The notes beneath the pieces are model-generated. The model searched no databases and was not told where the DNA came from. It was given only the letters and a program-made list of their open reading frames with translations. Below, in pieces: positions 23,801-37,300 of a stretch of 64,000 nt of DNA. The DNA comes from Nautilus pompilius (lineage: Eukaryota > Mollusca > Cephalopoda > Nautilida > Nautilidae), in assembly GCA_018389105.1 (NCBI GenBank), contig JACATO010000069.1, positions 994,501 through 1,058,500 of the forward strand, in the 5' to 3' direction. The translations under genes were made by a program, and so were the position numbers. Position 1 is the stretch's first letter, and each line of letters starts with the position of its first letter.

Positions 23801-26800
23801 AAATAATTTTACTGAATCCTTTAGTGAACTCCAGCACTGCTCCCCAAGATGGTTCAAGATGATTTAGTGCTTATTTTGAATGGCCTTGAATAATAATCTC
23901 TTTTTTTAGTTAGTTTTTTTTTTTAGAGATAATTGATGGAATACTTTATTTTATGAACAATAATGGCAGTTCATTCCAGATTCTAGTATTTCTCTCTCTT
24001 TTTTTTTTTTTTAAAGTGTAAACAAAAAGAATTTTTGAAAAAATCTAATCAGAAAACTAAGTGTTGTGAAAAATTTTGATTGATAACCAAGGTTATCTTG
24101 TGAGCAGCCATTTGTATATCTTGTAAGCAGATATATTAATCAGACTTTGACTTGCTAAAAACGATAAATGACATGTTTTCAATTAATTGTTGTGCTGGTT
24201 TTCATGAAGTGACCTTCAGAAGTGTTTTTCTCTTATTATAGAAAACATTGGAAAAAAAAAATAATTCCAACCATGCAGTCTTCAAAAAAACTTAAATTTA
24301 ATTGAAATTTTCTTTCTAAATAACTGACTTCAAAACTGGGTACTTAAAAGAAATAAACACTCTCTTCTGAAGATTTACTTTTATTACCATAATTGTCTGT
24401 GACTGAAATATCTAATGAAACATTTATGTCAGTTATGACTGATGGTGGAAAAACTGAGCTTCCTTTAAAAGAAGATTTATTAGACGTACACTGATGTGTG
24501 AGGCTAATTTTTAAACAGTTTTTTCTTGGTTTTTAAATTAAAATAGCACTTAATTTAATGACTCAATTATTTCAGCGTGTGACCTGTTGTTGTTTTTAGA
24601 TGGGTTTGTTGCAGTGTGGTTATATATTTCATGTACTGCCACATGAATTGCAATGAGCATCACTGTACAGAAATTGTATTAGTATAGATTAGCTGAGGAG
24701 ACTGAAATTTTCTCTTTTTTTCTTACATTGGCTGCTTTTGAGGATTACAAAAATATGCTTGCCAGAGACAGTTTAATTTTGCCAGTAATTGGATAAGATT
24801 TCTCCAGCATTGTTATTTCAAATTTGTTTTGTTCTGACACAAGTAATTTTGTTTTTGTATTTGTTTCATTGCTGTCTTCATTTGGCAGACATGACTGAAA
24901 TTGAGAGATTTCTTGCACACTTCATTCACAGACGAGCTGATCAATAGCCATGTTTATCTTAGAGGTGTCTGATTGTTTTTCTAACTAAGAAATTAAATCA
25001 CTTTAAATCAATGTAAATGCAAAAACAACAACAATTATACATTATGTGGGTGTGTGTGTGTGTGTGTGTATTGGTTTGATTGTCACCTTGGCATTTATGG
25101 GAACTTGTCAAAATTTGAAAGTTGGAGTGAGTGATTATTGGGGATAATTTAAAAAAAAAAGTTAAAATCTGTTGAAATTGAAAACCAAACTTTTCTACAA
25201 TCAGCAACAGTTGATGCAGGAACTAAACTATGTGAGTAACAATACAAGCCAAGTCAATTTAATCTATATGATAGACAGCATAGATCTGTGTAATGAAAGA
25301 ATGAAAAAAACAACAACAAAAACATAACTGAACTTGCTTTGTCAATGACACAGGTGGGGAAAGGTCGCATAAGACACTCAGTCCCAAAACAAAACTCTCC
25401 TGAAAATGTTCTGACTCTGGAAATATGGAAAAAACACTCACCACATGCATACCATTTATCTACAGAGCCTGTCATGATCATCTATGTGACAGTCACAAAA
25501 ATACAACTTAGAATGTGATGCTGATGAAATTGCTTACTTTTTATCACAGACATTATTAGCATTTTATACAAGTTCATTAAGATTTGATAATGTCAAGAGA
25601 GATATAAAGTGAAGCACCTGTAAATTTTGTTTTATCATTTTTTGCTTTGTGCTGCATGAGCATATATTGATGAGAACATCTTTAGATTTTATGTGGAAAG
25701 TGTCAACATCTCTTGACTGGAACAAAGACCTTGGGCATGTTGGATAGAGGCATTTTTCAAAAAATATTGATTTCTTGCAGCAGGAATGGAACAACAGGCC
25801 CATACTTCATTCTCACTAGATTTTATGCATGTGGCATGACAAGTGGGAAAATGAGGTATTTATAAAATAATGAATAATTATGAATTAGCATGTGGATGGT
25901 AAGGTTGGCCACAATTACAAATTAACTAAGATTCTGACATCTTTAGATATCAGAAAGTGCTTTTAAGGAATAGAATTGTTGAGGAATAAATTACTGGCAA
26001 GTGTAATCAATAGTGATAGTATTAATTAATTTAAAATTGTACTGATGGCCATTTCTGTTTTCTTGGGGCCCTTACATAAGCTATGATGGCTTTCTGTCTC
26101 CATGTAAATACTAACTAAATTTTACTTGTAACAAGCTGGAGTAAGGCTCAACAGCTACATTTGCCTAGTACTCAGGGCAACTGTTGCTGATTTGAGGCTA
26201 AATTCACTTGGTGTAAAACTCTGGTATTATATGATATGGATGCTAATACTAAACAATAAACTATGTTGTTATGGATGTTTAGTGATTTTCAAATCTTCGC
26301 TGGTTTTCATTTGTGTTGCTAGTGTTTAGTTTAGTCTGTAATTCCATTTATAATTCTATAAGCGTAACTGCAGAAGATGTGGCTTTATTTCACAAGGGAA
26401 TCTACTTCTGTGATTTAGCTATGGATGCTTTGATCTGTAAAATCACTGTAAATTAGTCACGGGGGAACAAACTACATGTAATTTAGCTATGAGTATTGCT
26501 TTGATCTATAAAACCTCTAAATTAGTTGGAATGTTTCATAAGCTCAGTATCTTAATTTGTTAGTAAACTGCAAAGTTAGTAAATCACTACAGATAGGCCA
26601 TAAATATACTGCATGGTCAGCCAGCTTCAAACAGCCATAGTGTTTAATATTGATTTTTTTACAAAAAAAACACAAAACATGTCTGTATCATAGTAATTTT
26701 CTAAAATAACTAATGTTTTATTTATGCAATTCTTTTCTTTTATTCTCTCACAACTAATTACCAGTAGGTGGATAGCTACAAATTACATCTTGTAAAATCT

Positions 26801-28939
26801 ACTAAAATCAGTTTGTATCATGACATCCAGCAAAGCATTTCAAAAAACCACTTAATATACTTTGAAAGGTTTGGCAGTTTTTAGTACATGTAAATATTGG
26901 GGTTGATAGTCCCTTTATATTTTCTTACAGTTCAGTTTAGTACTACTTTAATCCTCTTGGTATTCATTTTGAGGCAGTATACCTAATGGGAATGACTTGA
27001 TGACTGCAGGTATTAGGCTGGGCTTGGTGGTTGTACAAATCATTTCTGGAATGATGATATAAGAAATCAGAATTAATAAATTATCAAGAACACATTCTTT
27101 TGTTGGTACTAGATTTTTTTAAAAAAAAATTTGGTTTTAGACAGCTTCAAAACACTTGCCATTAGAATAGAGCTTATGTACGTTTGCTGACTCTAGCCTT
27201 TGCTATTCTGGTGACATTTAGTTAACTGGTCTTTGGCTAGATGCTTTCAAGCACACTGACACTTGTTACTGCTCACAGAAAATAATATTAGAATCTCTGC
27301 ATTGTTAAGCTATGGTGTGTACTCTGAATAGTAGTAAAAGATTACTACTACTCATAGAATTATCACATACTGTATTTATCTTTTCATTCAAATTATCATA
27401 GAACAAACTAAACACAACCATTATCCTTCCTAAATTTATTTCTGAAAATACATAAAGAAAAGTTGTATATATACATTGTAATTCTTTATATTTAGAAAAA
27501 TGGTGAATATTAGTCACAAAATGCTTAGCTTATTTTCACAGATCTATGTGGGGTTTTGGTGGAATGTCTAGATAATGAAGAAATTGGGAAGTTCATTTAT
27601 ATCCTTAATTTTAAATAGAATGGCCATAAATTAAAAGATCACATTGTATTGATTTCCACATAGATAAACTCATTATGCTATGTTTGGATATAACTTCAAA
27701 TAAATAAATTTAAAATAAAATAGTTATAATAACAAAAATTATAATCTACGGTTTGTACAAAAAAAAATGTTTTGTTTATTTAACTTTCTGTGTACCACTT
27801 GGGTTGCATTTGTATCTCACTACTAGTTAAGTTTGAACTGCTCAGCATATTTTGCTTTTAAATTAAGGCTTCTCATAAATCTTTAGAAATCATAGTAGTA
27901 GTTAGCAAGTGTTATGAGAAATAATCCAGAATTTGTGATTTACAATTAGCCATTGCATTTTCTGAGTGATAACTACATTGAATTTTTTGTTTGTTTGGCT
28001 TAATTTATTAAAAACCAAAAGTAATATAGAAATTTAATTAATTAAAAAATTGAACAGCAAATTTTACCATAGTTAATTACTTTTCTAGGTGATTTTTACA
28101 ATTTTATGTGTTTTTTTTTTGTTGAATCCATTTGTATTCGCATACTTAAAAGTAACAATTTAAGTAACACATGGTCATTTTAAATGCTTAAGTAGAAATA
28201 ACAACAAAATTAATGGAGTTTTTTACAAATGGACAGTAGTGCATGCAATAATTGGCTGTTAACTTCTTTTCCACTGTGACATCTTAGGAAGGCACTCAAG
28301 CAGGGTGCTTGTGATCCTCAATGTTACTGGAAGGCTGCTGTAGTCTCTGATTGTGCAGCACATTTACTGATAATTTTAATGATACAAATCATCATTTAGT
28401 TCTGACTTTTTTATCATTTAGCTTCTGAGCTTTCTGAAAATAAGTCTATATGGAAAGAAGGAAAGTGGAAATATTGCCAGCAGTTTCATTTTAATCTTTC
28501 AAGTAATCTTTAAAATGAGTTTAATAATGCAGCAGAATTAATTAAGAGAGAGGAAAAAACAAACATCTACATTTCTAAAGAATACAACAATTTCTATGTC
28601 TGCTAATAACTTATACTAGATAGTTTTAATGTCTGTATAGAGCATTAAGCAGTAAATTCTTACATTTTACACAAACTTCATACATTTTATATATTTTTCT
28701 TAAAAAACAAAGCACTTGGAAATTTAATGAAAGAAATTTTAAATATTCTTATTTCATAAGCTTTTTGATAACTTTATCTGTAGGTAAAAACTTAATGAAA
28801 TTTTTTGTTATAGGTTTTTATCTTTGTTCAATAGCAATTAACCCTCTAGCTGCAGTGATCGTAATCCCCAACATTCACCATATGCTCAAAAACAAAATTT
28901 AAAAGAAAATTTTTAAAAAATGGGTGGACACATGCTCCA
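20816..28939. other. Long AT-rich stretch without recognised gene
   Basis: Only short open frames (under 80 codons), homopolymers and one TG microsatellite. No transposase, reverse transcriptase or exon-like structure was recognised on either strand. Confidence 0.45.
25051..25069. repeat. (TG)n microsatellite
   Basis: About nine and a half TG units, preceded by tgtggg. Confidence 0.9.
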
Positions 28940-29112
28940 CTCGGTCATCTGATTCTGCCAAATGACACTCCTGGCAGGAAAAATGCTGTGTATATTTATG
29001 TGTACTGCAGCTCAAGGATTAAAAGAAAAATGCTTCACAAACCTGGTACTGTGGATTTTGCTGCTCTCTGGAAACATCACAAGAAAACAAAATCTATCAA
29101 ACTAATTGTGCT
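28940..29112 (+). pseudogene. piggyBac transposase C-terminal cysteine-rich remnant
   Basis: The plus frame starting at 28943 reads GHLILPNDTPGRKNAVYI then YVYCSSRIKRKM. A neighbouring frame continues with QTWYCGFCC. This resembles the end of piggyBac-family transposases, where the 'G(R/K)HF...P' stretch leads into a cysteine-rich zinc-binding domain of the form C-x2-C, 'KRKETRYWC..C'. In live enzymes that domain binds terminal-repeat DNA. Upstream catalytic sequence is not detectable, so this is a fragment. Similarity is moderate and a frameshift near 29032 is needed. Confidence 0.5.
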
Positions 29113-32100
29113 GAAATCTTCACTTTTGTCACTTTCTGTTTCCTCAAAGAACAGAATTAAAATACTTTTCCATGTGTTATAACAATCTAGGAGAAAAAAA
29201 GTCAAAATGTGATTTCTGCTTTCGCAGAAACTTGGTACCATTCACTGTAGATTGGCACTTCCCTACTTCTATTTCACTAAATTTTGTCGGTTGAATATGG
29301 TTTATCATAAATTGGCAATATCTGTAGACGTGTTACTGCACATGATAGATCTTTTTGAAAACTATGCCAGTGCGAAAAGAGATTGTTGAATGTGGCTCTG
29401 CTTTGGAACACATTGTAGATTGGAAAGATCCATTTGTGACAAGTCCCATGTAGATGGATTTGGTTAGAGAAAGACCATTTATTCATAGCCAGAAACTGTC
29501 AGATTGTATTTGGCAGATGAAAAAATCAGGCTTTGCTTTGTGCATTGTGAGCTTAAAGAAAATTAAATATGGACAATATTGTCATACAGCTTTGAATGAC
29601 CTTATGTAAATGAAGAATTTAAGTATCTTTAAAACTTAATCAAACACTTTGCTTCTTGGTAAGTAAATCATATTTGTAGTATTTTAAAGTATTTTTTTTA
29701 AGGATACAATATATCAATTTCAGCTAAACATTCATTCTTCTATAAAATTATCTTCTTCTTTTGAAATAATAGTATTTATATCTATTTATAATTTCATCTC
29801 AGCTAGAGAAGAGGTATATTTGCAGGTCAAATTTATGATAGGGGCAGGGAACTTTAAGAAAATGAACTTTCTTACCCTGCTGACAGATAAGGTGGGGCTA
29901 TAGAAGATATTCCCTTGTTATTTTTTAAAATCTGATAAAAATATACTTGTAAAATGCTCTGATGGTCTACATGTACAAATGAATGCTCATTAGAAAGTTT
30001 TATCATCTTGTATCTGTTCATGATCTTTTATATTAACATGCCTGAATACTGAATTGTAAGAAAAGTCATGATTGTAGGGTTAAAGTCCCATTAGAGCTTT
30101 AAATGAGATACTGTAAATGATTTATAATTGCTTTTGACTTATTAGTATTATACTTTTGTTAGTAATTTGACTGTAAATCTTATATGGTTTAAAATTTTAT
30201 GGTGTTAATATGCAAGAAAACTATTGTAGAGATAAGTATTAGTTTCATTTGTTGTTTCCCTGTGTGGTGGCAGATTCGCTATGTTTTATAGCAAATGCAA
30301 AGATATTTTAATCTGTCTCTAGTCACATCATAATCATTGAGACCTATCCAAAGTTTAGGAAACAAGCTGAATGACAACATACTAAAAGCAAATCTACCAT
30401 AGCCAACAGTTTCCGTGACTGACAGAGTTTGAGGCAACAGACCTGGCTTTTACTGCAAAACATCCCATATGCTCAGTCTCAAATTTGATAGATGTGCTTT
30501 AAAGAGCTTATGCATAAATCAGACATTATCATCTTATAAGATTGAATTTAAACTCTCAAAAACCTTTGAAAAAGAGTTAGTAACACATCTGTTAACCTCT
30601 CATTGAACAATGATAAGATTACAAGCAGCAAAAACAAGAGAGCAGTGTCAGTATTGTTTAACTATGTTTTTACAGGTCTGAAGGAGGTAGTTGTCAACAT
30701 CTTGCCTCACTGAATACTGTGCTATTATAAAAAAAAAAGTTCTAATATCATATGTAAAGACTTTGAGACATTTCATGTCATGAAAAGTAAGTAATATTAG
30801 TGAAAGTTTTAGCTCAAGTGAGGTGAGATTCTTTTATTCATATTGCTCAGAACATGCAAAGAAATAGGGTGTTTTGTTCCAAAATCCACAAGTATGTACT
30901 ATTTTAAAAAGAAAGAAAAAGTCTGTGCTCCATACTTTCTTAGTGGGCATGTGTTATTTTGAATTTTAAGCCTATTTTACCCTTGACCAGTCATGTTTGC
31001 AAGTCCATTTCCATTTTTAGAATGCTTAGTTGATTACTGTAGCTTGTTATTGTTGCACGTCCTCTGTATTTTTTGCATGAAATATTTAACGTGAGCCTTC
31101 CCCTCAGCTTATAATTGATGATATAGTACAGCATTTCCTTTTCATGTCAAATATTTGAGCAATTTATTGAATTACTGTATGGTACTTTTAATGTTTTATG
31201 GTGTTTTACCATTGTGTTCATTGATTACTATAGTAATATCATTGTGTTTTAGCATAATGGTGGTTAACTCTGCCTAAGAGGTTCTGATTACATTTTTGTT
31301 TAGTCATCACATTGGTGTATGTAGTTATTTTGCTTTTATTTTCTCTAAGAATGTTCTACATTATTGCAATTTATCTGATGTTAGCAGCCCATACCTGGAA
31401 AAAAATTTTTTTTTACTGGCTGGTGCAAGAGCAACTGTGGTTAACTATGAAATTTTGTGCAGAGTCTAGTTCGAGAAATGTTATTAAATATGAAAAGAAA
31501 AAAATAGGAGATGAATAGTGTTGCTTACCAGGGTGTCTCAAAGAATTTACAACAAATTAATGAAACACAAGAGTGAACATTAAAGTAATACTAAAACTTC
31601 ATGCTTTTGAAAGGTTGTCCTGAAATATTGATTTCTGGCTAGCTTAAGCTAAGGATCAAACTGATTATAATCAATTAATAACCACTTTTGAATGTTTGAT
31701 CAGTGTAGAAATGTGGGCTGATTTATACCACCGCTGAGACTACAGGAATTCCATAGTAGTAGTTGTCTTTATCGCTTATGCATCAAACCTAGTGTGTAAC
31801 TTTGTGGAAGATCTATTCAACTGTTCTACATTAAGTATGATTTGTATTTTATTTTTCTCAACTTATAGCAGTCTTGTTTTTCAGGTCACATCATATAATA
31901 CCAGGATTGATAAATAGCTTTTAGAGGAAAATAAACCTTATGTATAATTTGTTTTCATCCTTTAAGTAGTCCAGCTAATGATTTCTATAATATTTATTTT
32001 TACTGATCCTACTCCCAAATAGCACAAACTCAAGTAGCCATGGTTCATAATTAAAGCAGTCTTTTCAACTGACTTTACTGATTTTATCAACCATTTCCTT

Positions 32101-33589
32101 TTTATTTGTTCTGAAGAATCTATATATTTGTGAAACTGAAAGGCTCTGTGAAAATAAATGGAAATGAGCCCCACCCCCATACAATATATCTTTAGACTTA
32201 TCTCTTGACCTTTTCAAAGAAAAAGAAAAGTTGATAAGATTTGAAACTTTGAGATATTGGATAATTTAAGGAGGTCAGGCTTAATAAGTACAGATTCCAA
32301 CAATCATACTTCATGCTGATGTTAATTATATCAGTTTTATCATTTGTCCATATTGATAATTTCTTCCAGTCTTATCTAATCCAAAAAAAAAAAATATTTT
32401 TATGTCATTGATCAGAATTTGATTAACTTTGTTGTTTATGCTGTAAATTATGCTGACATTGCTTTTTTTTTTTGCTTGTTTGTTTCGTATCGAAATAATT
32501 ATCATTATTTTTGGCTTTTCAATGATAGATTTTAGTTGATGTCAGAATTTAAAAGCAATTGGTTTACCTGTGAATTTTTACTGACTTTTATGATATACTG
32601 TACTTTACTAATGATAAACAGGTGAGATCTGTTGAACCAATTATATAAAATAATACTAAAGTATTTCTTTTTAATAATGGTTCTTAAATGTTTCTAATTT
32701 CCACAAGCTTCTTGAATTCCATGCACCTTCTAGCCTTTTAAATTTACAGCATGCTTTGCCTGGTTTTGTTACATGGAAAATATAATTTGATGTTTACTTG
32801 CCCATGAAATATATGATTTTCTAGTCGCAAGGTCTGTTTGTTACTAACTATGATTTATCCAATTAAAATACATATGTTGAAAATCATTTTCTGAATTTTT
32901 CTATTAATGATCTCCTATTTATTGTTAAGGGACAGATAACTTGCTCAGAATTTTTGATTTACCATATCACTGCTTATTGGCTTGATTGAACCTTTAGCAG
33001 TTCACCTATAGATTGAATTGTGTCTGCAAGGTAATAAAGTGGTAATGTCACACACTAGGCTTTTACTTGTCCCCCCCTCCTCAGTAACTTTGCAGATTAG
33101 TAGTTATACTGGCAGATTGAATTATTGATATTCTCTGATTATCATGTACTTTATTGACAATATTTAGCACTACAGTTAGGACTGAAGAAAAGAAGTGTAT
33201 ATCACTTCAGTCTATACAACATTACTAAAGATATTTGCTGTTTTTCAAAACTGAAGAAAGTATGGCCATGAATAAGGGGGCAAGACTTTACACTAGCTTT
33301 CAGTTGCTTTGGGAATTAATTTAATTAAATTTTTCGTGAAGTGATTCAATGCAAAACAAACCTGTATGTGCAATTTTACTTACTTATCTTATTGCATTAA
33401 AGATTTACACACTCAAAAAATCATTCATAAATCTTCCAAAACTAAATTTTCAAAATTGATATTCACTTGTTTGTTCACTACCACAAGCCACTGCCAGTGG
33501 CTCTTCTATTTACCACTTGTGCGTGTGAGCCATTCTCACCAGCTTTGTCATCATCACAGAGATTAACAGCTGTTTAGTTATACAGGTAT
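29113..33589. other. AT-rich stretch without recognised gene
   Basis: Homopolymers, dispersed short frames and no assignable domain. Splice-donor-like words occur (for example near 29655) without matching acceptors or open exons. Confidence 0.45.
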
Positions 33590-34079
33590 TGATGAGTGAT
33601 GACAACCAGTCAGATACATTTATTGAAGGTAGGCCAGGGGTATTTTAACAGATGATGTAGTGTAAAACTTTTTTTTTGGAGTTAGTTTAGAAAGTGTGAA
33701 GGCCATCAATGAAAGTAAACAATGAAAGAAAAATGGCAAAGACAAGTACAAGAAACATCAAAATCTTGTTTATTGGTGCAAGTTGATTTTGAACAATCTA
33801 GTGAATTAGAATTTGAAATAAAACAGCACAGATTCTAGCTCTGAAGAAGAAATGACCAAATAATACTGAAGTTGAAATGACCACTTGTTCAAAAAAAGAA
33901 ACAGTAGGTGTGTTCATGTCAATCAGTGTTGCATGTTATGGCCAATTTACATGAGAAACAACAAAATAATGGAAAAGAATTTTTTTCAGGTTGTTATGGG
34001 TGTGTCAGATGAATGTATGTATATATCCTTTATATGCTGATACATCAAGATGGTTAGAAGAAAATAAGCCTCAAGAAAT

Positions 34080-34346
34080 TAAAAGATTTGATCACCAGTT
34101 TTGTTGAGGCTATCACACAGATTGCCAAGAACTTGCCTGCTTCCTGCACTGGATTCCCAAGAATATCAAAACCCAATTGAATGTCTTGAAGGCAACAAGC
34201 ATTTGGTGAAATGTTTCAACAGACAAAAATTGTGTTGTTTGTAGTACTCTGACAAAAAGAAAAGAAAAACAAATTTCATTTGTTTGGGCTGTACCAGATA
34301 TCCCAGTCTCCACCCTAAAGAATGCTTTGGGAAATATCATTCATAA
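34080..34346 (+). pseudogene. piggyBac transposase C-terminal fossil
   Basis: The plus frame around 34197-34346 reads KHLVKCFNRQKLCCL, a single TAG, YSDKKKRKTNFICLGC, TRYPSLHPKECFGKYHS and TAA. It follows the piggyBac C-terminal cysteine-rich domain: C-x2-C, a basic linker, C-x2-C, then 'P.CF..YH'. A preceding segment (QIAKNLPASCTGFPRISKPN) may belong to the same protein. Sequence from about 33590 may be the diverged 5' part, but I cannot assign it. In intact elements the domain contacts terminal repeats during TTAA-specific cut-and-paste. This is a second copy, diverged from the remnant at 28.9 kb. Confidence 0.6.
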
Positions 34347-37300
34347 AGAATTTATTTTGTATGATATATACTGAAGTGTGGGAGAAAAACTCAAATTATT
34401 GTAAAAATTGTAAATGACTTGGAAAAAAATGGGGGACTTCTTGAAAGTGACTCCATGAATTATGGAATTTCGTTTGCAACTATTTGGATGTTGTTTGACA
34501 AAATAATTTTAATTTTGGTTATATTGTGCTAAATATATGTTGTTTTATTGAAATATGATCTCTGTTTGTTATGTGTGATTTTATCTTGGATTAACTGTTG
34601 ATAAAGTTACATTTTAATTTTTAGTCATATTCAAATAACCATTAAATTTTAGGTATTTATTTCTTTGCATTTTGGTTTACATGTCTAGAAAGATAATTTT
34701 ATAAGGATCATTTTATTAAATAAGTCTAAATTGATATCTCTTCAAATAAAAAAAATTATCAGGGGCTTAAGGCTTAATGTAGCCATTATTCATAAAAGGG
34801 GGGACATTAAGTAATTCAGATAAGAGTTAATATTGTAAAAGTAATTGTGTATTCATATGTACATTGCCCATTCCTTATTTATCTGTCTTGTTATAGAGTT
34901 TATCTTAAAACATCTTTAACTTTTCTATAACAACTACCTGCTTCTGAAGATTACCACTATAGAGTTTTTATCCAATTAATTTCTTTTGTGGTTTGTGAAA
35001 AAAACCTATTTAAAATACCAGCGGGATAAAATATTCTCTGATAAAATTTATTATGCCATGAAAGTGTTGACATTGGTGTAACAAGAAACCAACATGCTCT
35101 TTGCAATAACATGTAATAGATTATAGCGAAAGAATAATTGTAAGCTAAACTTGCAGAATTAATTTAATCTTTGTATGGATCAGGACTTTATTTGATATAT
35201 TAACAATGCATATTGATTGGACAGAAGTCAACAGACTTGTGCTAATTTTTGTGTAAACCCTTTTAAATGATCATATGTGAGCTGTCAAAATGTTTTGTTA
35301 AATAATGTCACTTACAATTTTTACTTTATAAAGTTTTTTTTTCTTTTTCTGGTTATTTAAATATATATACTTAATATATGTTTGCTTCCTGCAGTGAAAG
35401 TGGAAGAAACAGTGTGGATGTAAAATGTTCAATCCTGATAAGTATTTTAATGGAAATTTATAACTGAACTATGTTTTAAGCTAGTTGTGATTTTAAAAGC
35501 CACCAACTTTGCACAGAAATAAATTAGCCTGTTCTGAAACTGAAGATAATATTTTTGTTTAGTTTTGAATTAAAAATATTTAGGCAGATGTAAAATATAA
35601 AGTAAAAGATTTTATAGAATATTTTTGCTGGTGAGAAATGGTGGTTAACATTGTTTATCTCTACTACTCAGTGATTAGTTTCATATCATCTTTCATATCA
35701 AAGATTTTCAATGTAGTTTATTCTAAAGTAGTTATTATGCCATGACCATGTGTGTACTTTTTCCTGGCTTGCTTTTTTTCCCTCTGCTTTAAGACAAAAC
35801 TGATTATACTCTGAATCTACAAGGCTACAATGAATTCACTTCATGGACATGGATGCTAAGATTTTTGGAAATTGTTTGCTTTTATCAAGAGTTAGGCTTG
35901 GCATAGGATGTTTACCTACCCATTTTCTCTCATTTTTTTAGTTTAACAGGTTTTTATGCATTGCAGAATTAGCATCCCAAGTCCTTCGTAATTTAGTTGG
36001 TCCTTGCCAACCTTGGTACTCTGCCACTCTGTTGCATTTATCTTTGGTTTTTCTACCAATTTCAGCAGCAGGTTTCTTTCTGCAGATCTATCTAAACTTG
36101 CCAGACTTTAATTTTTCAAACATTCCCAAATTAATACAAGAATTCTTTTGGTAATTTGATGAATATATTACCTGGCTTTACAAATACTCCTCCACTGCTA
36201 AGTCATTGAAGGTAAGTGGGAAAAGTTCATTGCTTAAAGTTAGTAATTGCAAATTGATTAATTAAATTCATCAAGCCAACTTAGTGGATCTATGGATATA
36301 ATGTGAGTATGCATATCTCTCAGTGCTTCTTTAGGAGATCTTTCTTTACCATGGGGCAGGATGCTGGATTTTTTTTTTTTTTTATTGCTCTTTTGATGGT
36401 GCTGGATTTTATACTAACAATCAGATTCATTCTTTGTTGAGTGATTCACTATGTGATTGATTTTCATGTCCTGTACAGTTAGTTCCTTTGCCACAGATCC
36501 TTTAGAGGAAATCTCCCTTACAAAATTAGTTACCAGTTAGTCTTTTTTACCTTAGACCATATCTCCCTTGGCCTATTCTGTGGGCAAATGATATTATTTC
36601 ATTGCCCATGAGATCCAAGCATAAGTTTTATTACATTCTATACCAATACCATATTTACCTTTCCTTACTTTTAGTTGGATACCCTGATCAGTGCTTGCCC
36701 TTCTTTCCTATTTCCACAAACTGGGACTTTTGCACTGGATAAAATGTTCTGAAAAATGATTTCACCTCTCACCAGGAATAGACTAACACAGGTTTAAGAC
36801 AAATGCATTATCAAACTATCTCATAGAGAAGAATTTTTTTTTTCAAAAACTAGTTTAAAAGTATAAGATTTTTGCATACTATACAAGAAATAAAAAAGAA
36901 TTTTGTTTTAATATTTGAATGAAATACTACATTTTATTTTCTTGCATCTGACCATATAAAATATAGCAGTGAGGTAACTTAGCACTTTTTATAAATATGT
37001 TGTGGCAGAAAAAAATCAATAATGATATGGAAATTGAAGGAAAAATGTTTAGGAAGCAACTGTATAATGTCAGGGACTAGGTAACTATTTAAAGTTGGTG
37101 TGGCATTTTAGGATGGTTGAGCAGCTGGATGCAGCAAGAATAAGAATCATTTTAATCAAGTGTTGTTAGTAACTGAAAAAATAACCATAACAGATCTTTA
37201 GTAGTTCTGGTGTGCCACTAATAGTAATTGTGGTTGTGTTTCTTATTTCTCTAATCTAAAATAAACAGATGGCAGACCAAAAGGATTTTTTAATTACCAT

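Noticed and set aside
25254-25481. Minus-strand frame with several cysteines as a gene
   Set aside because: No recognisable spacing or domain, and overlapping frames in the same region show similar length.
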